Positions 28,712 to 38,804 of a stretch of DNA of 64,000 bases are shown here, one piece after another (positions within the stretch are counted from its first letter, which is position 1; the number at the start of each line of letters is the position of its first letter). A program made the translations under genes and the position numbers. Under the pieces are notes generated by a model. That model made no database searches. It worked only from the letters and a program-made list of their open reading frames with translations, and was not told the origin of the DNA. Source of the stretch: Gammaproteobacteria bacterium (lineage in GTDB: Bacteria; Pseudomonadota; Gammaproteobacteria; DSM-16500); the NCBI GenBank assembly GCA_019634835.1, contig JAHCAO010000003.1, forward strand, positions 62,001 through 126,000, given 5' to 3'.

Positions 28712-29191
28712 ATGTTTAATATCGAAGTCCATATTGCCGCTCAAAAAATGTATGTGTTTGAAAATGAGAAACCCTTTAAAGAATATCTTATTTCTACCGC
28801 AAAAAATGGGGCAGGGGAGCAATATGGTAGTCAACAAACACCACGTGGATGGCATGTTATTCGTGCCAAAATTGGCTCTCATTGCCCAGTGAATACCGTT
28901 TTTGTCAAACGCAGACCGACTGGTGAAATATTTACGCCCGATATGATGGAGCAGTTTCCTGAGCGAGATTGGATGTTAACTCGTATTTTATGGCTATGTG
29001 GTTTAGAAAAACATAAAAACCGTTTCGGCAATGTCGATTCAATGAAGCGTAAAATTTATATCCATGGTTCACCTGACTCTGTCATCATGGGGGTTGCTGG
29101 TTCAAGAGGGTGTATAAGAATGCGCAACGCTGACATTTTGGAGTTTTTTGAAAAAATACCTTCTGGAACACGTGTTTTAATTAAAGAATAG
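28712..29191 (+). CDS. L,D-transpeptidase (YkuD domain)
   Basis: A 159-residue protein starting MFNIEVHIAAQKMYVFE, consisting of one YkuD domain. The catalytic signature is complete: HGS at 118-120 and SRGC-IRM with Cys134 and Arg136. Such enzymes make 3-3 peptidoglycan cross-links or attach proteins to peptidoglycan. Coxiella is known for abundant 3-3 links in its small-cell form. No signal peptide or anchor is visible, which is odd for a periplasmic enzyme. The chosen ATG has GAGGGTT upstream; an extension to 28664 would cross repeat D1. The stop codon's last base is the first base of palindrome A2. Confidence 0.86.
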   Translation: MFNIEVHIAAQKMYVFENEKPFKEYLISTAKNGAGEQYGSQQTPRGWHVIRAKIGSHCPVNTVFVKRRPTGEIFTPDMMEQFPERDWMLTRILWLCGLEKHKNRFGNVDSMKRKIYIHGSPDSVIMGVAGSRGCIRMRNADILEFFEKIPSGTRVLIKE

Positions 29192-29286
29192 TAAATATTC
29201 GGTGATAGCGGTCTGAGTGGGTCTGCTCCTTTTATTTTTTATAGGAAGGAGCAGACCCACTCAGACCGCTATCACCGAATATTTAC
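29191..29286. repeat. Palindromic repeat family A, copy 2 (41-bp perfect arms)
   Basis: Left arm 29191-29231 and right arm 29246-29286 are perfect reverse complements with a 14-base loop. The outer arm GTAAATATTCGGTGATAGC equals copy 1 at 5682 except for one base, and the inner part (TCTGAG..GGTCTGC.CC) is a diverged version of copy 1. The inner 63-base centre of copy 1 is mostly missing. It starts on the final base of the L,D-transpeptidase stop codon and may act as its terminator. Confidence 0.85.
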
Positions 29287-29529
29287 AAAGAATAATTAGG
29301 GTTTAATGGAATGGTATTGGATGTAATATTCTGGATTGTCATTTCTTCAAATGTCTCATTACTAGGATGTTAAATATACAAAAAAGTTATAAAAAATATG
29401 TTATGCTTTATGTTAAAGAATTAAGAGTTGTGAGAATGACGCTAGTTGATAAGAAAATGGTTTCTATTCAAATACTATCTAGTAGAAACGTCAGCAACTC
29501 TAAAAAAAATAACTCAACAAGAGGTAACC
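29287..29529. other. Upstream region of the DUF924 gene
   Basis: A+T-rich stretch with no gene apart from a non-conserved in-frame extension of the downstream frame (from 29446). No repeat or clear promoter consensus was identified. Confidence 0.5.
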
Positions 29530-30120
29530 ATGACAGATAAAATCCATGATCTCTTGAATTTTTGGTTCGGTAATCTTGGGTCTGCTGACTTACCTAATAG
29601 TGATCGTACTAATTTATGGTTTGGAGAGAATGATGTAGTGAAGCAAAAACTTCTTCAAACCTTTAAGGATGAATATGAAGCCGCAGCATCAGGATCATTG
29701 GTTGATTGGGCTAAAACACCTCGTGGAAGATTAGCGCTCATTATTCTTTTAGATCAATTTTCTCGTTATATTCATCGTCGCTCTGCACAAGCATTTGCAT
29801 ATGATTCTATTGCACAACAACTTTGTGTTGAAGGGTTGCGTGAAAAAATGGATCAATCTCTCACGCTGATAGAGCGGGTATTTTTTTATATGCCGCTTGT
29901 GCACGCAGAAAATTCTGATAGTCAAGAAAAGTCAATCCGGCTATATCAAGATTTAGTTTCACTTTCCATGAGTGAAACAACACAAATTTATCAACTGTTT
30001 CTTGCTTATGCTTATGCTCATTTCCGAGTCATCAAAGAATTTGGACGTTTTCCTCAACGTAATAAAGTCTTAGGACGAGAGTCCACAGAAGCAGAAGTCG
30101 CGTTTCTCAAAAACACATGA
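29530..30120 (+). CDS. DUF924 family protein
   Basis: A 196-residue soluble helical protein. Family pattern: HDLLNFWFGNLG at the start, LWFG, GRLALIILLDQFSRYIHRRS (arginine-leucine and DQFSR block) and FFYMPLVHAENSDSQEKS. These belong to the tetratricopeptide-like DUF924 family, whose function is unknown. The ATG at 29530 follows AAGAGGTAACC and marks the conserved start; an upstream ATG at 29446 would add 28 unrelated residues. Flanked by repeat elements on both sides. Confidence 0.86.
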   Translation: MTDKIHDLLNFWFGNLGSADLPNSDRTNLWFGENDVVKQKLLQTFKDEYEAAASGSLVDWAKTPRGRLALIILLDQFSRYIHRRSAQAFAYDSIAQQLCVEGLREKMDQSLTLIERVFFYMPLVHAENSDSQEKSIRLYQDLVSLSMSETTQIYQLFLAYAYAHFRVIKEFGRFPQRNKVLGRESTEAEVAFLKNT

Positions 30121-30125
30121 CTGGT

Positions 30126-30265
30126 AAATATGCCCATAGCGTTTCAATGAGGAACAAAAATATAGGTGACAGTGGATATTCGTTTTCACTACGAGCATGA
30201 AAACGAATACTATTGGCAGAATCCAAGTCAAGAGAACGCCTAAAATCGAAATACTACCGATATAG
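30126..30265. repeat. MITE-like palindromic repeat family D, copy 2
   Basis: The left end AATATGCCCATAGCGTTTCA is complementary in pattern to the right end TCGAAATACTACCGATATAG (30246-30265). In the middle, ATATTCGTTTTCA (30176-30188) pairs with TGAAAACGAATA (30198-30209). Its organisation equals copy D1, and its right end equals the 50098 remnant (GAAATGCTACGGGTATAG) in most positions. It lies downstream of the DUF924 gene. Confidence 0.62.
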
Positions 30266-30304
30266 CATATGCCTCTTAAATTCTATAAAAAAATTAAAAA
30301 ATGA

Positions 30305-30332
30305 TTGCACCAATTTAACGTCACCTTATAAT
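30305..30332 (+). promoter_or_regulatory. Candidate sigma-70 promoter for the outer-membrane barrel gene
   Basis: TTGCAC (30305-30310), 16-base spacer, TATAAT (30327-30332), 57 bases before the ATG at 30390. The -10 is a perfect consensus and the -35 matches 4 of 6, the best promoter seen in the window. Confidence 0.55.
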
Positions 30333-30389
30333 TAAGGCTGGTAATTTTTCTCAATCCCATTGGGAAATTAGTGAGTCAAAAGGAGTAAC

Positions 30390-30935
30390 ATGAAAAAAAA
30401 TTTATTGTTAGCGTTGGTTTGCGTTAATGTTTTCTCAATTTTTTTATTCCCTACTTCCTACGCTGGAAATAGGCCAGGTGCACTAACTGTAACACTAGGC
30501 GGTGGGTATCTCTTTTTTGATACAAAACGACATATTGATAATAAAGCTGCTGGTATGATTGAGGTAGGTTATGATTTGACTGAACATTGGGGCATTGAAG
30601 GCATGCTTGCTGGTTTTAATACAAAATTTAAAAAATCAGTAGATGATGATAGAAAAATTAATGGGACAATCTTTAATTTTAATGGTGTTTATCATTTCAA
30701 CTCTTATAGCATGTTTGAACCTTACGTTTTAGCGGGTGTCGGCATCATGGGACTAAACCCAAATCATCTTGATGCTAATAATGAAGGTAACATCAATGCT
30801 GGAGTAGGTGCACAGATGTTTGTGCATCATTCAGTTGCGCTACGGCTGGAAGCACGTGATTTATATACATGGGTTGGTGGAAAAAATGATGTATTTATTG
30901 GTGGTGGCATTAGTGTTTTAGTAGATATGTGTTAA
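30390..30935 (+). CDS. Outer-membrane beta-barrel protein (OmpA N-terminal/porin-like fold)
   Basis: A 181-residue exported protein with a signal peptide (about residues 1-25, ending TSYAG). The mature part has alternating hydrophobic strands with tight turns: ALTVTLGGGYLFFDTK, MIEVGYDLTEHWGIEGMLAG, FEPYVLAGVGIMGL, NINAGVGAQMFVHHSVALRL and a C-terminal strand ending GGGISVLVDMC. This resembles the eight-stranded OmpA-like transmembrane barrel. There is no C-terminal peptidoglycan-binding domain. The terminal residue is cysteine rather than the usual phenylalanine. Function is unknown beyond outer-membrane location. Confidence 0.78.
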   Translation: MKKNLLLALVCVNVFSIFLFPTSYAGNRPGALTVTLGGGYLFFDTKRHIDNKAAGMIEVGYDLTEHWGIEGMLAGFNTKFKKSVDDDRKINGTIFNFNGVYHFNSYSMFEPYVLAGVGIMGLNPNHLDANNEGNINAGVGAQMFVHHSVALRLEARDLYTWVGGKNDVFIGGGISVLVDMC

Positions 30936-31019
30936 ATTATCTCTGAAAATAATCAAATAAATACAAAAACTCTACCTGCAAGCCAGAAGGATTGATGCCA
31001 TTAAAAAAATAAAAATTTT

Positions 31020-32309
31020 TTATTTACCACGTAGTGGCATGGGTACATATTCTCTTTCTGTTGCTCCACAGTAAAGTTGCCGCGGGCGGCCTAATCGATA
31101 CGGGTTACTAATCATCTCGTTCCATTGCGCCACCCAACCTACTGTTCTTGCGAGTGCAAATATGACAGTAAACATGTTAGTGGGGATCCCAATAGCGCTT
31201 AATGTAATACCAGAATAAAAGTCCACATTGGGATAAAGCTTTTTTTGGATAAAATAATCGTCTTGCAATGCTATTCTCTCTAGCTCCATCGCAAGCTTAA
31301 AAATAGGATCATGGTGTGCACCGACAGCTTCTAATACTTCATGACATGTTTCTCGCATAACCTTTGCACGTGGATCATAGTTTTTATAAACACGATGCCC
31401 AAAGCCCATCAACCGAAATGTATCTCTGGGGTCTTTGGCACGCGCAATAAATTTATTAATTCGAGATGTATCGCCAATCTCATGCAGCATGGTTAATACA
31501 GCTTCGTTTGCACCACCATGTGCAGGCCCCCATAGCGCACCGATACCTGCCGAAATACAAGCAAAAGGATTAGCACCAGTTGAACCTGCTAACCGAACAG
31601 TCGACGTAGATGCGTTTTGTTCATGATCAGCGTGTAGAATAAAAATACGGTCTAATGCATGAGCTAGGATCGGATTAGGCTCTGTTTCTTCACAAGGCGT
31701 GCCAAAAATCATATGTAAAAAATTTTCAGCATACGATAGCTTATTTTTGGGCGGCATGAAGGGTTGCCCAACCGAATATTTGTAACACATTGCAGCAATA
31801 GTAGGCATTTTTGCAATTAGTCTTAACGCTGATATTGTTCGGTGCTCTGGATTAGTAATATCCAGGGTGTCATGATAAAAAGCTGATAAGGCGCCCACTA
31901 CACCAACCATAATGGCCATAGGATGAGCATCACGGCGAAAGCCATTGAAGAAATTCCGAATTTGCTCATGCACCATAGTATGATGCATGATGTCTTTGCA
32001 AAAGATATCATATTGACACTTACTAGGAAGGTCACCATTCAGTAAAAGATAGCAAACTTCTAGAAAGCTTGAACTGCTAGCAAGTTGTTCTATAGGGTAA
32101 CCTCGATAAAGCAAAATACCTTTGTCACCATCTATGTAGGTAATTTTCGATTCGCAAGCGGCAGTAGAATTAAATCCAATGTCATAGGTAAAATAACCAT
32201 CTTTAAGCAATGGGCTAATGTCGATGACATCTGGGCCTAGCGTCCCAGATAAAATGTTTAATTCAATGGTTTTACCATCAACCACCAGCTTTGCTTTTTT
32301 GTCCGTCAT
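31020..32309 (-). CDS. gltA: Citrate synthase
   Basis: Type II citrate synthase, 429 residues (E. coli 427), condensing oxaloacetate with acetyl-CoA. Active-site histidines lie in [16 protein letters not shown] and [16 protein letters not shown], with the aspartate near [13 protein letters not shown] preceded by NVD. Transcribed away from sdhCDAB-sucABCD, the same divergent arrangement seen in Coxiella and E. coli. The 380-base gap to sdhC carries a repeat element between the two promoters. Confidence 0.97.
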   Translation of the reverse strand: MTDKKAKLVVDGKTIELNILSGTLGPDVIDISPLLKDGYFTYDIGFNSTAACESKITYIDGDKGILLYRGYPIEQLASSSSFLEVCYLLLNGDLPSKCQYDIFCKDIMHHTMVHEQIRNFFNGFRRDAHPMAIMVGVVGALSAFYHDTLDITNPEHRTISALRLIAKMPTIAAMCYKYSVGQPFMPPKNKLSYAENFLHMIFGTPCEETEPNPILAHALDRIFILHADHEQNASTSTVRLAGSTGANPFACISAGIGALWGPAHGGANEAVLTMLHEIGDTSRINKFIARAKDPRDTFRLMGFGHRVYKNYDPRAKVMRETCHEVLEAVGAHHDPIFKLAMELERIALQDDYFIQKKLYPNVDFYSGITLSAIGIPTNMFTVIFALARTVGWVAQWNEMISNPYRLGRPRQLYCGATEREYVPMPLRGK

Positions 32310-32689
32310 ACAACATGCTCCATTCTCTTTATAATTGATTATTATATTAAATCATAATTTTCCTTATGCTAAAACACTAAAACACAGAAGACGGGGAGTA
32401 GGTTAAGAGTGATGATACAGTCTACTGGTGCATGACGAGTTTTTTGCAGCGAGAAGTGGACAGTATTTTGTATAAACAATTAACAAACGGGCAGGAGTCT
32501 GCGAGAACAAGACCCAATGAGAGATAAGTGTGTTTTGTAGTGAATGGTGAAGGAAACATACCATCCCCAAAAACTCATCATGCATCCACTTAAACTGAGG
32601 CAGATATACGCGTTATTACGTAATCGGTTGATTTACTGAAATTCCAATATATAATCATTTACTATGATATATTCTAAGGAATGTAAAAC
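32310..32689. other. 380-base divergent intergenic region, gltA to sdhC
   Basis: Must hold the promoters of both the gltA gene and the sdh-suc operon. The central part (32427-32587) is a palindromic family B repeat. TATAATC (32651-32657) and TATGATAT (32664-32671) near the sdhC start are possible -10 regions. No gene is seen; the 60-codon frame inside is part of the repeat. Confidence 0.6.
32427..32587. repeat. Palindromic repeat family B, copy 1
   Basis: Ends are inverted repeats: GGTGCATGACGAGTTTTT at the left against the complement of AAAAACTCATCATGCATC at the right. The interior (GGAGTCTGCGAGAACAAGAC, then AGTGTGTTTTG and GTGAATGGTGAAGGAAA) matches the reverse complement of the interior of 57546-57710 almost continuously, so the two are copies of one element in opposite orientation. 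Confidence 0.78.
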
Positions 32690-33061
32690 GTGAAACATCC
32701 ACGACCTAAAAACCTTAACTTATTCACAATTCACTTCCCTATTCCAGCCATTGTTTCAATCTTACACCGTGTTTCGGGTGCATTTTTATTTTTACTTATC
32801 CCTTTCGTGCTTTGGGGGTTTAGCTACTCTCTCACAGATTCTGGATATGATGCGCTTCAACGCTGGCTGGGAACAGCCTATGTGAAATTGATAGGTTGGT
32901 TATTATTTATTCCATTTTGCTTTCATTTGATCGCTGGAATTCGCCATCTTTTATCAGATGTTCACATGGGTGACACATTAACCATGGGTAGAAAAACGGC
33001 TGTGTTGACTTTTATTATTTTTGCTGCACTCGTTATATTAGCAGGTAGTTGGTTATGGTGA
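32690..33061 (+). CDS. sdhC: Succinate dehydrogenase cytochrome b556 subunit
   Basis: Membrane anchor subunit of complex II, 123 residues, three membrane helices. The quinone-site and haem region appears as SILHRVSGAFLFLLIP and the haem histidine block as HLIAGIRHLLSDVHMG. The start is GTG behind AAGGAATG. First gene of a long operon sdhCDAB-sucABCD; it overlaps sdhD by 13 bases. Confidence 0.95.
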   Translation: MKHPRPKNLNLFTIHFPIPAIVSILHRVSGAFLFLLIPFVLWGFSYSLTDSGYDALQRWLGTAYVKLIGWLLFIPFCFHLIAGIRHLLSDVHMGDTLTMGRKTAVLTFIIFAALVILAGSWLW

Positions 33062-33402
33062 AATCTGTATTAGGTGTGAATCATCAAGGACTGCGTGATT
33101 GGATTATTCAGCGAGTTTCTGCTGTTTTTATGGCTGTATATTCAATTGGCTTAATACTTTATATTGTTAGTCATGCCGAATTATCCTTTGCGGAATGGCA
33201 TAGTTTGTTTTCTCAAGCATGGATGAAGATAGCCACTATTTTATTTATTCTTTCTATTGTATTACATGCCTGGGTGGGCGTTTGGACAATCTTTACAGAC
33301 TACGTTAAGTCTTTTGTCATTCGAAGCATATTAAATTTCTTTGTTCTCCTTGTGTTATTTGCCTGCTTTTTCTGGGGCATGTTGATTTTATGGAGTATTT
33401 AA
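33049..33402 (+). CDS. sdhD: Succinate dehydrogenase membrane anchor subunit
   Basis: Second membrane anchor, 117 residues with three helices. GLRDWIIQRVSAVFMAVYS and LHAWVGVWTIFTDYVKS carry the family's quinone-site arginine/serine and haem-side histidine patterns. It overlaps sdhC and ends 3 bases before sdhA. Together SdhC and SdhD bind haem b and ubiquinone. Confidence 0.94.
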   Translation: MVMVKSVLGVNHQGLRDWIIQRVSAVFMAVYSIGLILYIVSHAELSFAEWHSLFSQAWMKIATILFILSIVLHAWVGVWTIFTDYVKSFVIRSILNFFVLLVLFACFFWGMLILWSI

Positions 33403-33405
33403 TCG

Positions 33406-35169
33406 ATGAGAGTTGCAACGCACACGTTTGATGCAGTTATCGTGGGTGGAGGAGGGGCTGGGCTACGCTCTGCGATAGAGCTTTCCCAATCAGGTTTAAA
33501 TGTTGCTGTTATTTCAAAAGTTTTCCCAACCCGTTCTCATACTGTATCAGCACAAGGCGGAATTAATGCTGCGCTGGGAAATATTGAGCCTGATGATTGG
33601 CGATGGCATATGTATGACACTGTAGTGGGTTCTGATTTTCTAGGCGATCAAGACGCAATAGAGTACATGTGTAAAAATGCTCCCCAGTCCATCTATGAAT
33701 TAGAGCATATGGGATTACCTTTTTCTCGCCTAGAGAATGGAAAAATTTATCAACGAGCATTTGGCGGAGCAACACGAGAGTATGGTAAAGAACAAGCGCA
33801 CCGCACTGCAGCCGCCGCAGATCGCACTGGTCATGCCATGTTGCATACTTTGTATCAAAAAAATGTTCAAGCAAAAACCCGTTTCTTCAACGAATGGTTT
33901 GCTGTTGATCTAGTGAAAACCAATGGTGGTATTGCTGGCGTAACAGCGATTTCTATTGAAACAGGTGAAGTGGTTTTCTTGCAAGCACGTGCAGTCGTGC
34001 TCGCAACAGGTGGGGCTGGGCGTATTTTCCAATCAACGACAAATGCGCATATTAACACAGGCGATGGTTTAGGTATGGTATTGCGTGCTGGCTATCCCTT
34101 ACAAGATATGGAGTTTTGGCAATTTCATCCTACTGGAATATATGGTTCTGGTTCGTTAATTAGTGAAAGTGTGCGTGGAGAAGGTGGGTATCTTGTTAAT
34201 AAAAATGGTGAGCGTTTCATGGAGCGTTATGCCCCTCACCTTAAAGATCTTTCATGCCGTGACATTGTAGCGCGTTCATCTGCGATTGAAATACGCGAAG
34301 GAAGAGGAGCAGGATCAAAAGGGGATTATGTATTATTAAAAGCAGATCACTTAGGGGAAGACATCATTAAATCCCGCTTACCTGGCATTCGTGAATTAGC
34401 AATTACCTTTGCAGGCGTAGATCCATTGAAAGATCCTATCCCTGTTGTTCCAACTTGCCATTATCTCATGGGAGGAATCCCAACTAACTATTACGGCCAA
34501 GTATTAACACAAAACCTAAAAGGTGAAGATGAAATCATAGATGGGTTATATGCTGCCGGAGAATGTGCTTGTGTTTCAGTGCATGGTGCAAATCGTTTGG
34601 GTGCAAATTCATTACTTGATCTAATTGTTTTTGGTCGTGCTGCAGGCAAGCATGTTAAAGAAAGTATTGAACAAGGGTTGCATTATAACGAAGCAAATAA
34701 TACTGACATAGAACAATCTCTTGCTCGCTTATATCGATGGAACGGCAATCAGAAAGGGGAAAGTGTAGAAGAGATTCGTTCTTCCTTGCAAAAAGTGATG
34801 CAAGACGATTTTGGCGTATTCCGGACTGAAGAACATATGAAAGAAGGCTTCATGAAGTTAGAAGAGTTAAAAGACCGGCTAAATTATGCAAGCATTAAAG
34901 ATAAAAGCGAGTGTTTTAATACTGCTCGTATTGAAGCATTAGAGCTGGATAATTTAATGGTAACAGCCATTGCCACTGCTTATTCTGCTGAAGAGCGTAA
35001 AGAAAGTCGTGGCGCGCATGCTCGCTCTGATTATCCAGAAAGAGATGATCAACATTGGCTTAAACATTCTCTTTATTTTGAGGATGGGCGCTTATCGTTC
35101 CGCTCTGTTAATATGAAGCCGCAAGGAATAGAACCAATTACATTAAGAAGTAGAGAAGAAAACAGCTAA
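33406..35169 (+). CDS. sdhA: Succinate dehydrogenase flavoprotein subunit
   Basis: Catalytic subunit of complex II oxidising succinate to fumarate, 587 residues. The FAD dinucleotide fold is [17 protein letters not shown], the covalent-flavin histidine is in [18 protein letters not shown], and the active-site region includes [14 protein letters not shown] and [14 protein letters not shown]. Covalent flavinylation would be assisted by SdhE, encoded at 4537. Start ATG 33406 is 3 bases from the sdhD stop. Confidence 0.98.
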   Translation: MRVATHTFDAVIVGGGGAGLRSAIELSQSGLNVAVISKVFPTRSHTVSAQGGINAALGNIEPDDWRWHMYDTVVGSDFLGDQDAIEYMCKNAPQSIYELEHMGLPFSRLENGKIYQRAFGGATREYGKEQAHRTAAAADRTGHAMLHTLYQKNVQAKTRFFNEWFAVDLVKTNGGIAGVTAISIETGEVVFLQARAVVLATGGAGRIFQSTTNAHINTGDGLGMVLRAGYPLQDMEFWQFHPTGIYGSGSLISESVRGEGGYLVNKNGERFMERYAPHLKDLSCRDIVARSSAIEIREGRGAGSKGDYVLLKADHLGEDIIKSRLPGIRELAITFAGVDPLKDPIPVVPTCHYLMGGIPTNYYGQVLTQNLKGEDEIIDGLYAAGECACVSVHGANRLGANSLLDLIVFGRAAGKHVKESIEQGLHYNEANNTDIEQSLARLYRWNGNQKGESVEEIRSSLQKVMQDDFGVFRTEEHMKEGFMKLEELKDRLNYASIKDKSECFNTARIEALELDNLMVTAIATAYSAEERKESRGAHARSDYPERDDQHWLKHSLYFEDGRLSFRSVNMKPQGIEPITLRSREENS

Positions 35170-35196
35170 AACAATCGAATTAATGAGGGCTAGAAC

Positions 35197-35898
35197 ATGC
35201 GTTTCTCCATTTATCGCTTTAATCCAGAAACTGATGAAAAACCCTATATGCAAGATTTTGATGTTGATGTTAAAGAAAACGCCTGTGTGATGGTGTTAGA
35301 TGTACTTCTAACAATAAAAAATAAAATAGATGAAACGCTTACTCTACGTCGTTCTTGCCGAGAAGGTGTGTGTGGATCTGATGGTATGAACATTAATGGA
35401 AAAAACCGTCTTGCATGTACCACACATCTTTCTTCACTACAAGAACCTGTGGTCATTCGTCCATTGCCAGGGTTACCGGTCATTCGTGATTTAGTGGTAG
35501 ATATGACTCAATTTTATCAACAATACGAAAAAGGAAAGCCATTTCTTCAAAATGACGAACCCCCTCCTGCTACAGAACGATTACAATCACCTGAGGATAG
35601 AGCTAAGCTTGATGGCTTGTATGAATGTATTTTATGTGCATGCTGTACTACCGCATGCCCATCCTTTTGGTGGAACCCAGATAAATACATGGGGCCTGCC
35701 GCTTTGTTGCAATCGTATCGATTTATTGCCGATAGCCGTGACACTCATACTGAAGAACGGTTGGCGGATCTTACCGATCCATTCAGTGTATTTCGCTGCC
35801 GTGGTATTATGAATTGTGTAGACGTTTGTCCAAAAGAGTTAAACCCATTAAAAGCAATTAATAACATTAAAGAAGAAATGCTTGAAGAATCAGTTTAA
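35197..35898 (+). CDS. sdhB: Succinate dehydrogenase iron-sulfur subunit
   Basis: Electron-transfer subunit with three Fe-S clusters, 233 residues. The 2Fe-2S cysteines are in RRSCREGVCGSDGMNI with a later LACTTH. The 4Fe-4S and 3Fe-4S cysteines are in CILCACCTTACPSFWW and CRGIMNCVDVCPKELNP. Length and motif order match E. coli SdhB (238). A 52-base gap separates it from sucA. Confidence 0.97.
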   Translation: MRFSIYRFNPETDEKPYMQDFDVDVKENACVMVLDVLLTIKNKIDETLTLRRSCREGVCGSDGMNINGKNRLACTTHLSSLQEPVVIRPLPGLPVIRDLVVDMTQFYQQYEKGKPFLQNDEPPPATERLQSPEDRAKLDGLYECILCACCTTACPSFWWNPDKYMGPAALLQSYRFIADSRDTHTEERLADLTDPFSVFRCRGIMNCVDVCPKELNPLKAINNIKEEMLEESV

Positions 35899-35950
35899 AG
35901 CTAAAACTTGATATTATGCTCATAACACATTATTTATATTAGGTATTATA

Positions 35951-38788
35951 ATGGCAAACCATTCCAAGACTATGCGAGAATTTTGGCAAGATTCTTATCT
36001 CGCATCAGGTAATGAAAGTTATTTAGAAGATCTTTACGAATCCTACTTGGTAGATCCGCAAAATGTTCCGTCTGAATGGCGAAATTATTTCGATCAACTA
36101 TCGCTTCATTTACCGCATGCTGTGCCGGAAATATCTCATGCTGCAGTACGTGAGCAATTCTTGCAACGAGCAAGACAATCAACAAAAGCGCTGGCTGTTC
36201 CTGGAATGGAATCTTATAGAGATCAGCAACAAGAACGTGTGTTTGAACTTATCGCCGCTTATCGCCGCTTAGGACATTTGCAAGCCAAGATCGATCCTCT
36301 TGGCATGTACAAGGGGCTGTATAGCCCAACATTAGAGTTAGCCTATTATGGTTTTACAGACCAAGATCAGCAAAAAGTTTTTAATGTGGGTTCTTTCACT
36401 GGATTAAACAAAGCTACCGCAAGCTTAGCTGAAATTATGCAGGCTTTGCGCAGGGTTTACTGCAATACGATTGGTTTTGAGTATATGCATATTAACCGCA
36501 TGGAAGAAGTAGAGTGGATACGCGAGCGTATAGAGCAAGGCTGGGCAAGTTTTAAGCCGTCCAATCAAGAAAAGTTGCATATATTAGAGCGGCTTGTTGT
36601 CGCCGATGGGTTAGAAAAATACCTTGGTTTTAAATACGTTGGTCAAAAGCGATTTTCCTTAGAAGGTGGAGATAGTCTCATCCCATTATTAGACACTGTT
36701 ATTAACCGTAGTGCACAAAATAATGTAAAAGAAGCCATTATCGGCATGGCACATCGGGGCCGGCTTAATGTACTGGTTAATGTAGTAGGAAAAGACCCAA
36801 AAAGCATTTTTGCTGCATTTGAAGGTACTGGTGTTCCTCAAACTCACTCAGGGGATGTGAAATATCATTTAGGTTATTCCTCTAATGTCAAAACTAAATA
36901 TGGTAATGTGCATATTGCTTTAGCATTTAATCCATCACATTTAGAAATTGTTTCTCCTGTTGTTCAAGGATCCGTAAGAGCTAGGCAGCGCCGACGATGT
37001 GATACTGAACAAAAACAGGTACTTCCCATACAAATTCATGGTGATGCAGCGTTTGCAGGTCAAGGTGTGGTCATGGAAACATTTAACATGTCACAAGCAC
37101 GCTGGTTTACTGTAGGCGGCTCTATCCACATTGTGGTGAATAATCAAGTGGGCTTTACAACTAGCAACCCCAAAGATTCACGTTCAACCACTTATTGTAC
37201 AGATGTTGCAAAAATGGTTGAAGCTCCTATCTTACATGTTAACGCAAACGATCCTGAAGCAGCTTATTTTGCTGCTTTATTCGCAGTGGATTTTCGCAAT
37301 ACTTTTAAAAAAGATGTGGTGATTGATTTAGTTTGTTATCGCCGTCATGGCCATAATGAAGGCGATGAACCTTCTGCCACTCAACCCGTGATGTATAAAG
37401 CCATTAAAGCCATGCAGGCCCCATATCTGATTTATGCTAAAAAGCTGCTGCAAGAAGGTACTATTCAAGACAGTGATGAAAAAAAACTTGCGGATGCTTT
37501 CCGTCAAGCAATGGATGAGGGCAAGACTGTGGTTGAAGTCAACCATGGTGACAATTTTTACGAATATGCTGTCAATTGGAATCCTTTTCTTGGTAAATCA
37601 TGGACAGAACCGATGACAACAGCGGTTCCATTAAAGAAAATTAAAGAAATTGCAGCACAGTTAGAAAAGATACCACCAGGTTTTGTTCTGCAGCCACAAG
37701 TTAAAAAAATGCGGGAAGCACAAAAAAAGATGATCGCTGGCGATCTCCCAATTAATTGGGGTTACGCTGAAACATTAGCTTATGCCACGTTACTAGATGA
37801 AAATTACCCTATACGGTTATGTGGTCAAGATGCTGGGCGTGGTACATTTGCACATCGCCATGCCGTATTACATGATCAAAATACAGATGAAACTTATATT
37901 CCATTAAGCCATGTTTCTCCTAAGCAGGCACAAATTAATCTTGTGGACTCTTTATTGTCGGAGGAAGCAGTACTGGCATTTGAGTATGGCTATGCGACTG
38001 CAGAGCCTAATTTCTTAGTGATATGGGAGGCACAATTTGGCGATTTTGCTAATGGCGCACAAGTTGTAATTGACCAGTTCATTAGTTCCGGCGAACAAAA
38101 ATGGGAAAGACTTTGTGGGTTAGTCATGCTACTACCGCATGGCTATGAAGGACAAGGCCCAGAACATTCTTCTGCGCGGTTAGAACGTTATTTACAATTA
38201 TGTTCTCAAAATAATATGCAAGTCTGTGTTCCCACCACACCAGCCCAAATTTTCCATTTATTGCGACGTCAAATGTTAAGGCCCTATCGCACACCGCTTA
38301 TTATCATGTCACCTAAAAGTGTATTGCGTAATCCTCTTGCTTCATCTAGCTTAAAAGAATTGTCAGAAGGTGAGTTTCAATGCATCATTCCTGAAATAGA
38401 TGAAATAGATGAAATAGATCCCAAGAAAGTAAATAGACTGATTATGACTTCAGGAAAGATTTATTATGAATTACTTGAACAGCGTCGAGAAAAGAAATTG
38501 AATCATATTGCTATTGTCCGTATCGAACAGCTTTACCCATTTCCCGAAGCACAATGTCAAACAACCCTAGCTCCCTATACAAACGTTAAAGATGTGATAT
38601 GGTGTCAAGAAGAGCCGCAGAACCAAGGTGCTTGGACAATGATATCACCATGTATCACAAGTTTACTTGGAAAAAACCAAAAACTGCGATACATAGGAAG
38701 AAGATCTTCTGCTTCGCCAGCAGTAGGTTATCATGCAGTACATGAAAAAGAACAAGCAGAAATTGTTGCGAATGCCTTATTAAAATAG
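35951..38788 (+). CDS. sucA: 2-oxoglutarate dehydrogenase E1 component
   Basis: Thiamine-diphosphate-dependent decarboxylase of the 2-oxoglutarate dehydrogenase complex, 945 residues (E. coli 933). N-terminal motif [17 protein letters not shown] contacts E2. The core includes [29 protein letters not shown] and the ThDP region [17 protein letters not shown] 9-base unit GAAATAGAT is repeated three times at 38393-38419, giving EIDEIDEID where relatives have one or so; this small in-frame expansion lies in a surface-type segment before the C-terminal domain. Confidence 0.97.
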   Translation: MANHSKTMREFWQDSYLASGNESYLEDLYESYLVDPQNVPSEWRNYFDQLSLHLPHAVPEISHAAVREQFLQRARQSTKALAVPGMESYRDQQQERVFELIAAYRRLGHLQAKIDPLGMYKGLYSPTLELAYYGFTDQDQQKVFNVGSFTGLNKATASLAEIMQALRRVYCNTIGFEYMHINRMEEVEWIRERIEQGWASFKPSNQEKLHILERLVVADGLEKYLGFKYVGQKRFSLEGGDSLIPLLDTVINRSAQNNVKEAIIGMAHRGRLNVLVNVVGKDPKSIFAAFEGTGVPQTHSGDVKYHLGYSSNVKTKYGNVHIALAFNPSHLEIVSPVVQGSVRARQRRRCDTEQKQVLPIQIHGDAAFAGQGVVMETFNMSQARWFTVGGSIHIVVNNQVGFTTSNPKDSRSTTYCTDVAKMVEAPILHVNANDPEAAYFAALFAVDFRNTFKKDVVIDLVCYRRHGHNEGDEPSATQPVMYKAIKAMQAPYLIYAKKLLQEGTIQDSDEKKLADAFRQAMDEGKTVVEVNHGDNFYEYAVNWNPFLGKSWTEPMTTAVPLKKIKEIAAQLEKIPPGFVLQPQVKKMREAQKKMIAGDLPINWGYAETLAYATLLDENYPIRLCGQDAGRGTFAHRHAVLHDQNTDETYIPLSHVSPKQAQINLVDSLLSEEAVLAFEYGYATAEPNFLVIWEAQFGDFANGAQVVIDQFISSGEQKWERLCGLVMLLPHGYEGQGPEHSSARLERYLQLCSQNNMQVCVPTTPAQIFHLLRRQMLRPYRTPLIIMSPKSVLRNPLASSSLKELSEGEFQCIIPEIDEIDEIDPKKVNRLIMTSGKIYYELLEQRREKKLNHIAIVRIEQLYPFPEAQCQTTLAPYTNVKDVIWCQEEPQNQGAWTMISPCITSLLGKNQKLRYIGRRSSASPAVGYHAVHEKEQAEIVANALLK

Positions 38789-38804
38789 TGAGAAGGAAAC
38801 TGTG

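Noticed and set aside
32403..32585. A 60-codon minus-strand frame between gltA and sdhC
   Set aside because: It coincides with the family B repeat; the homologous repeat at 57546 does not keep the frame open in the same way.
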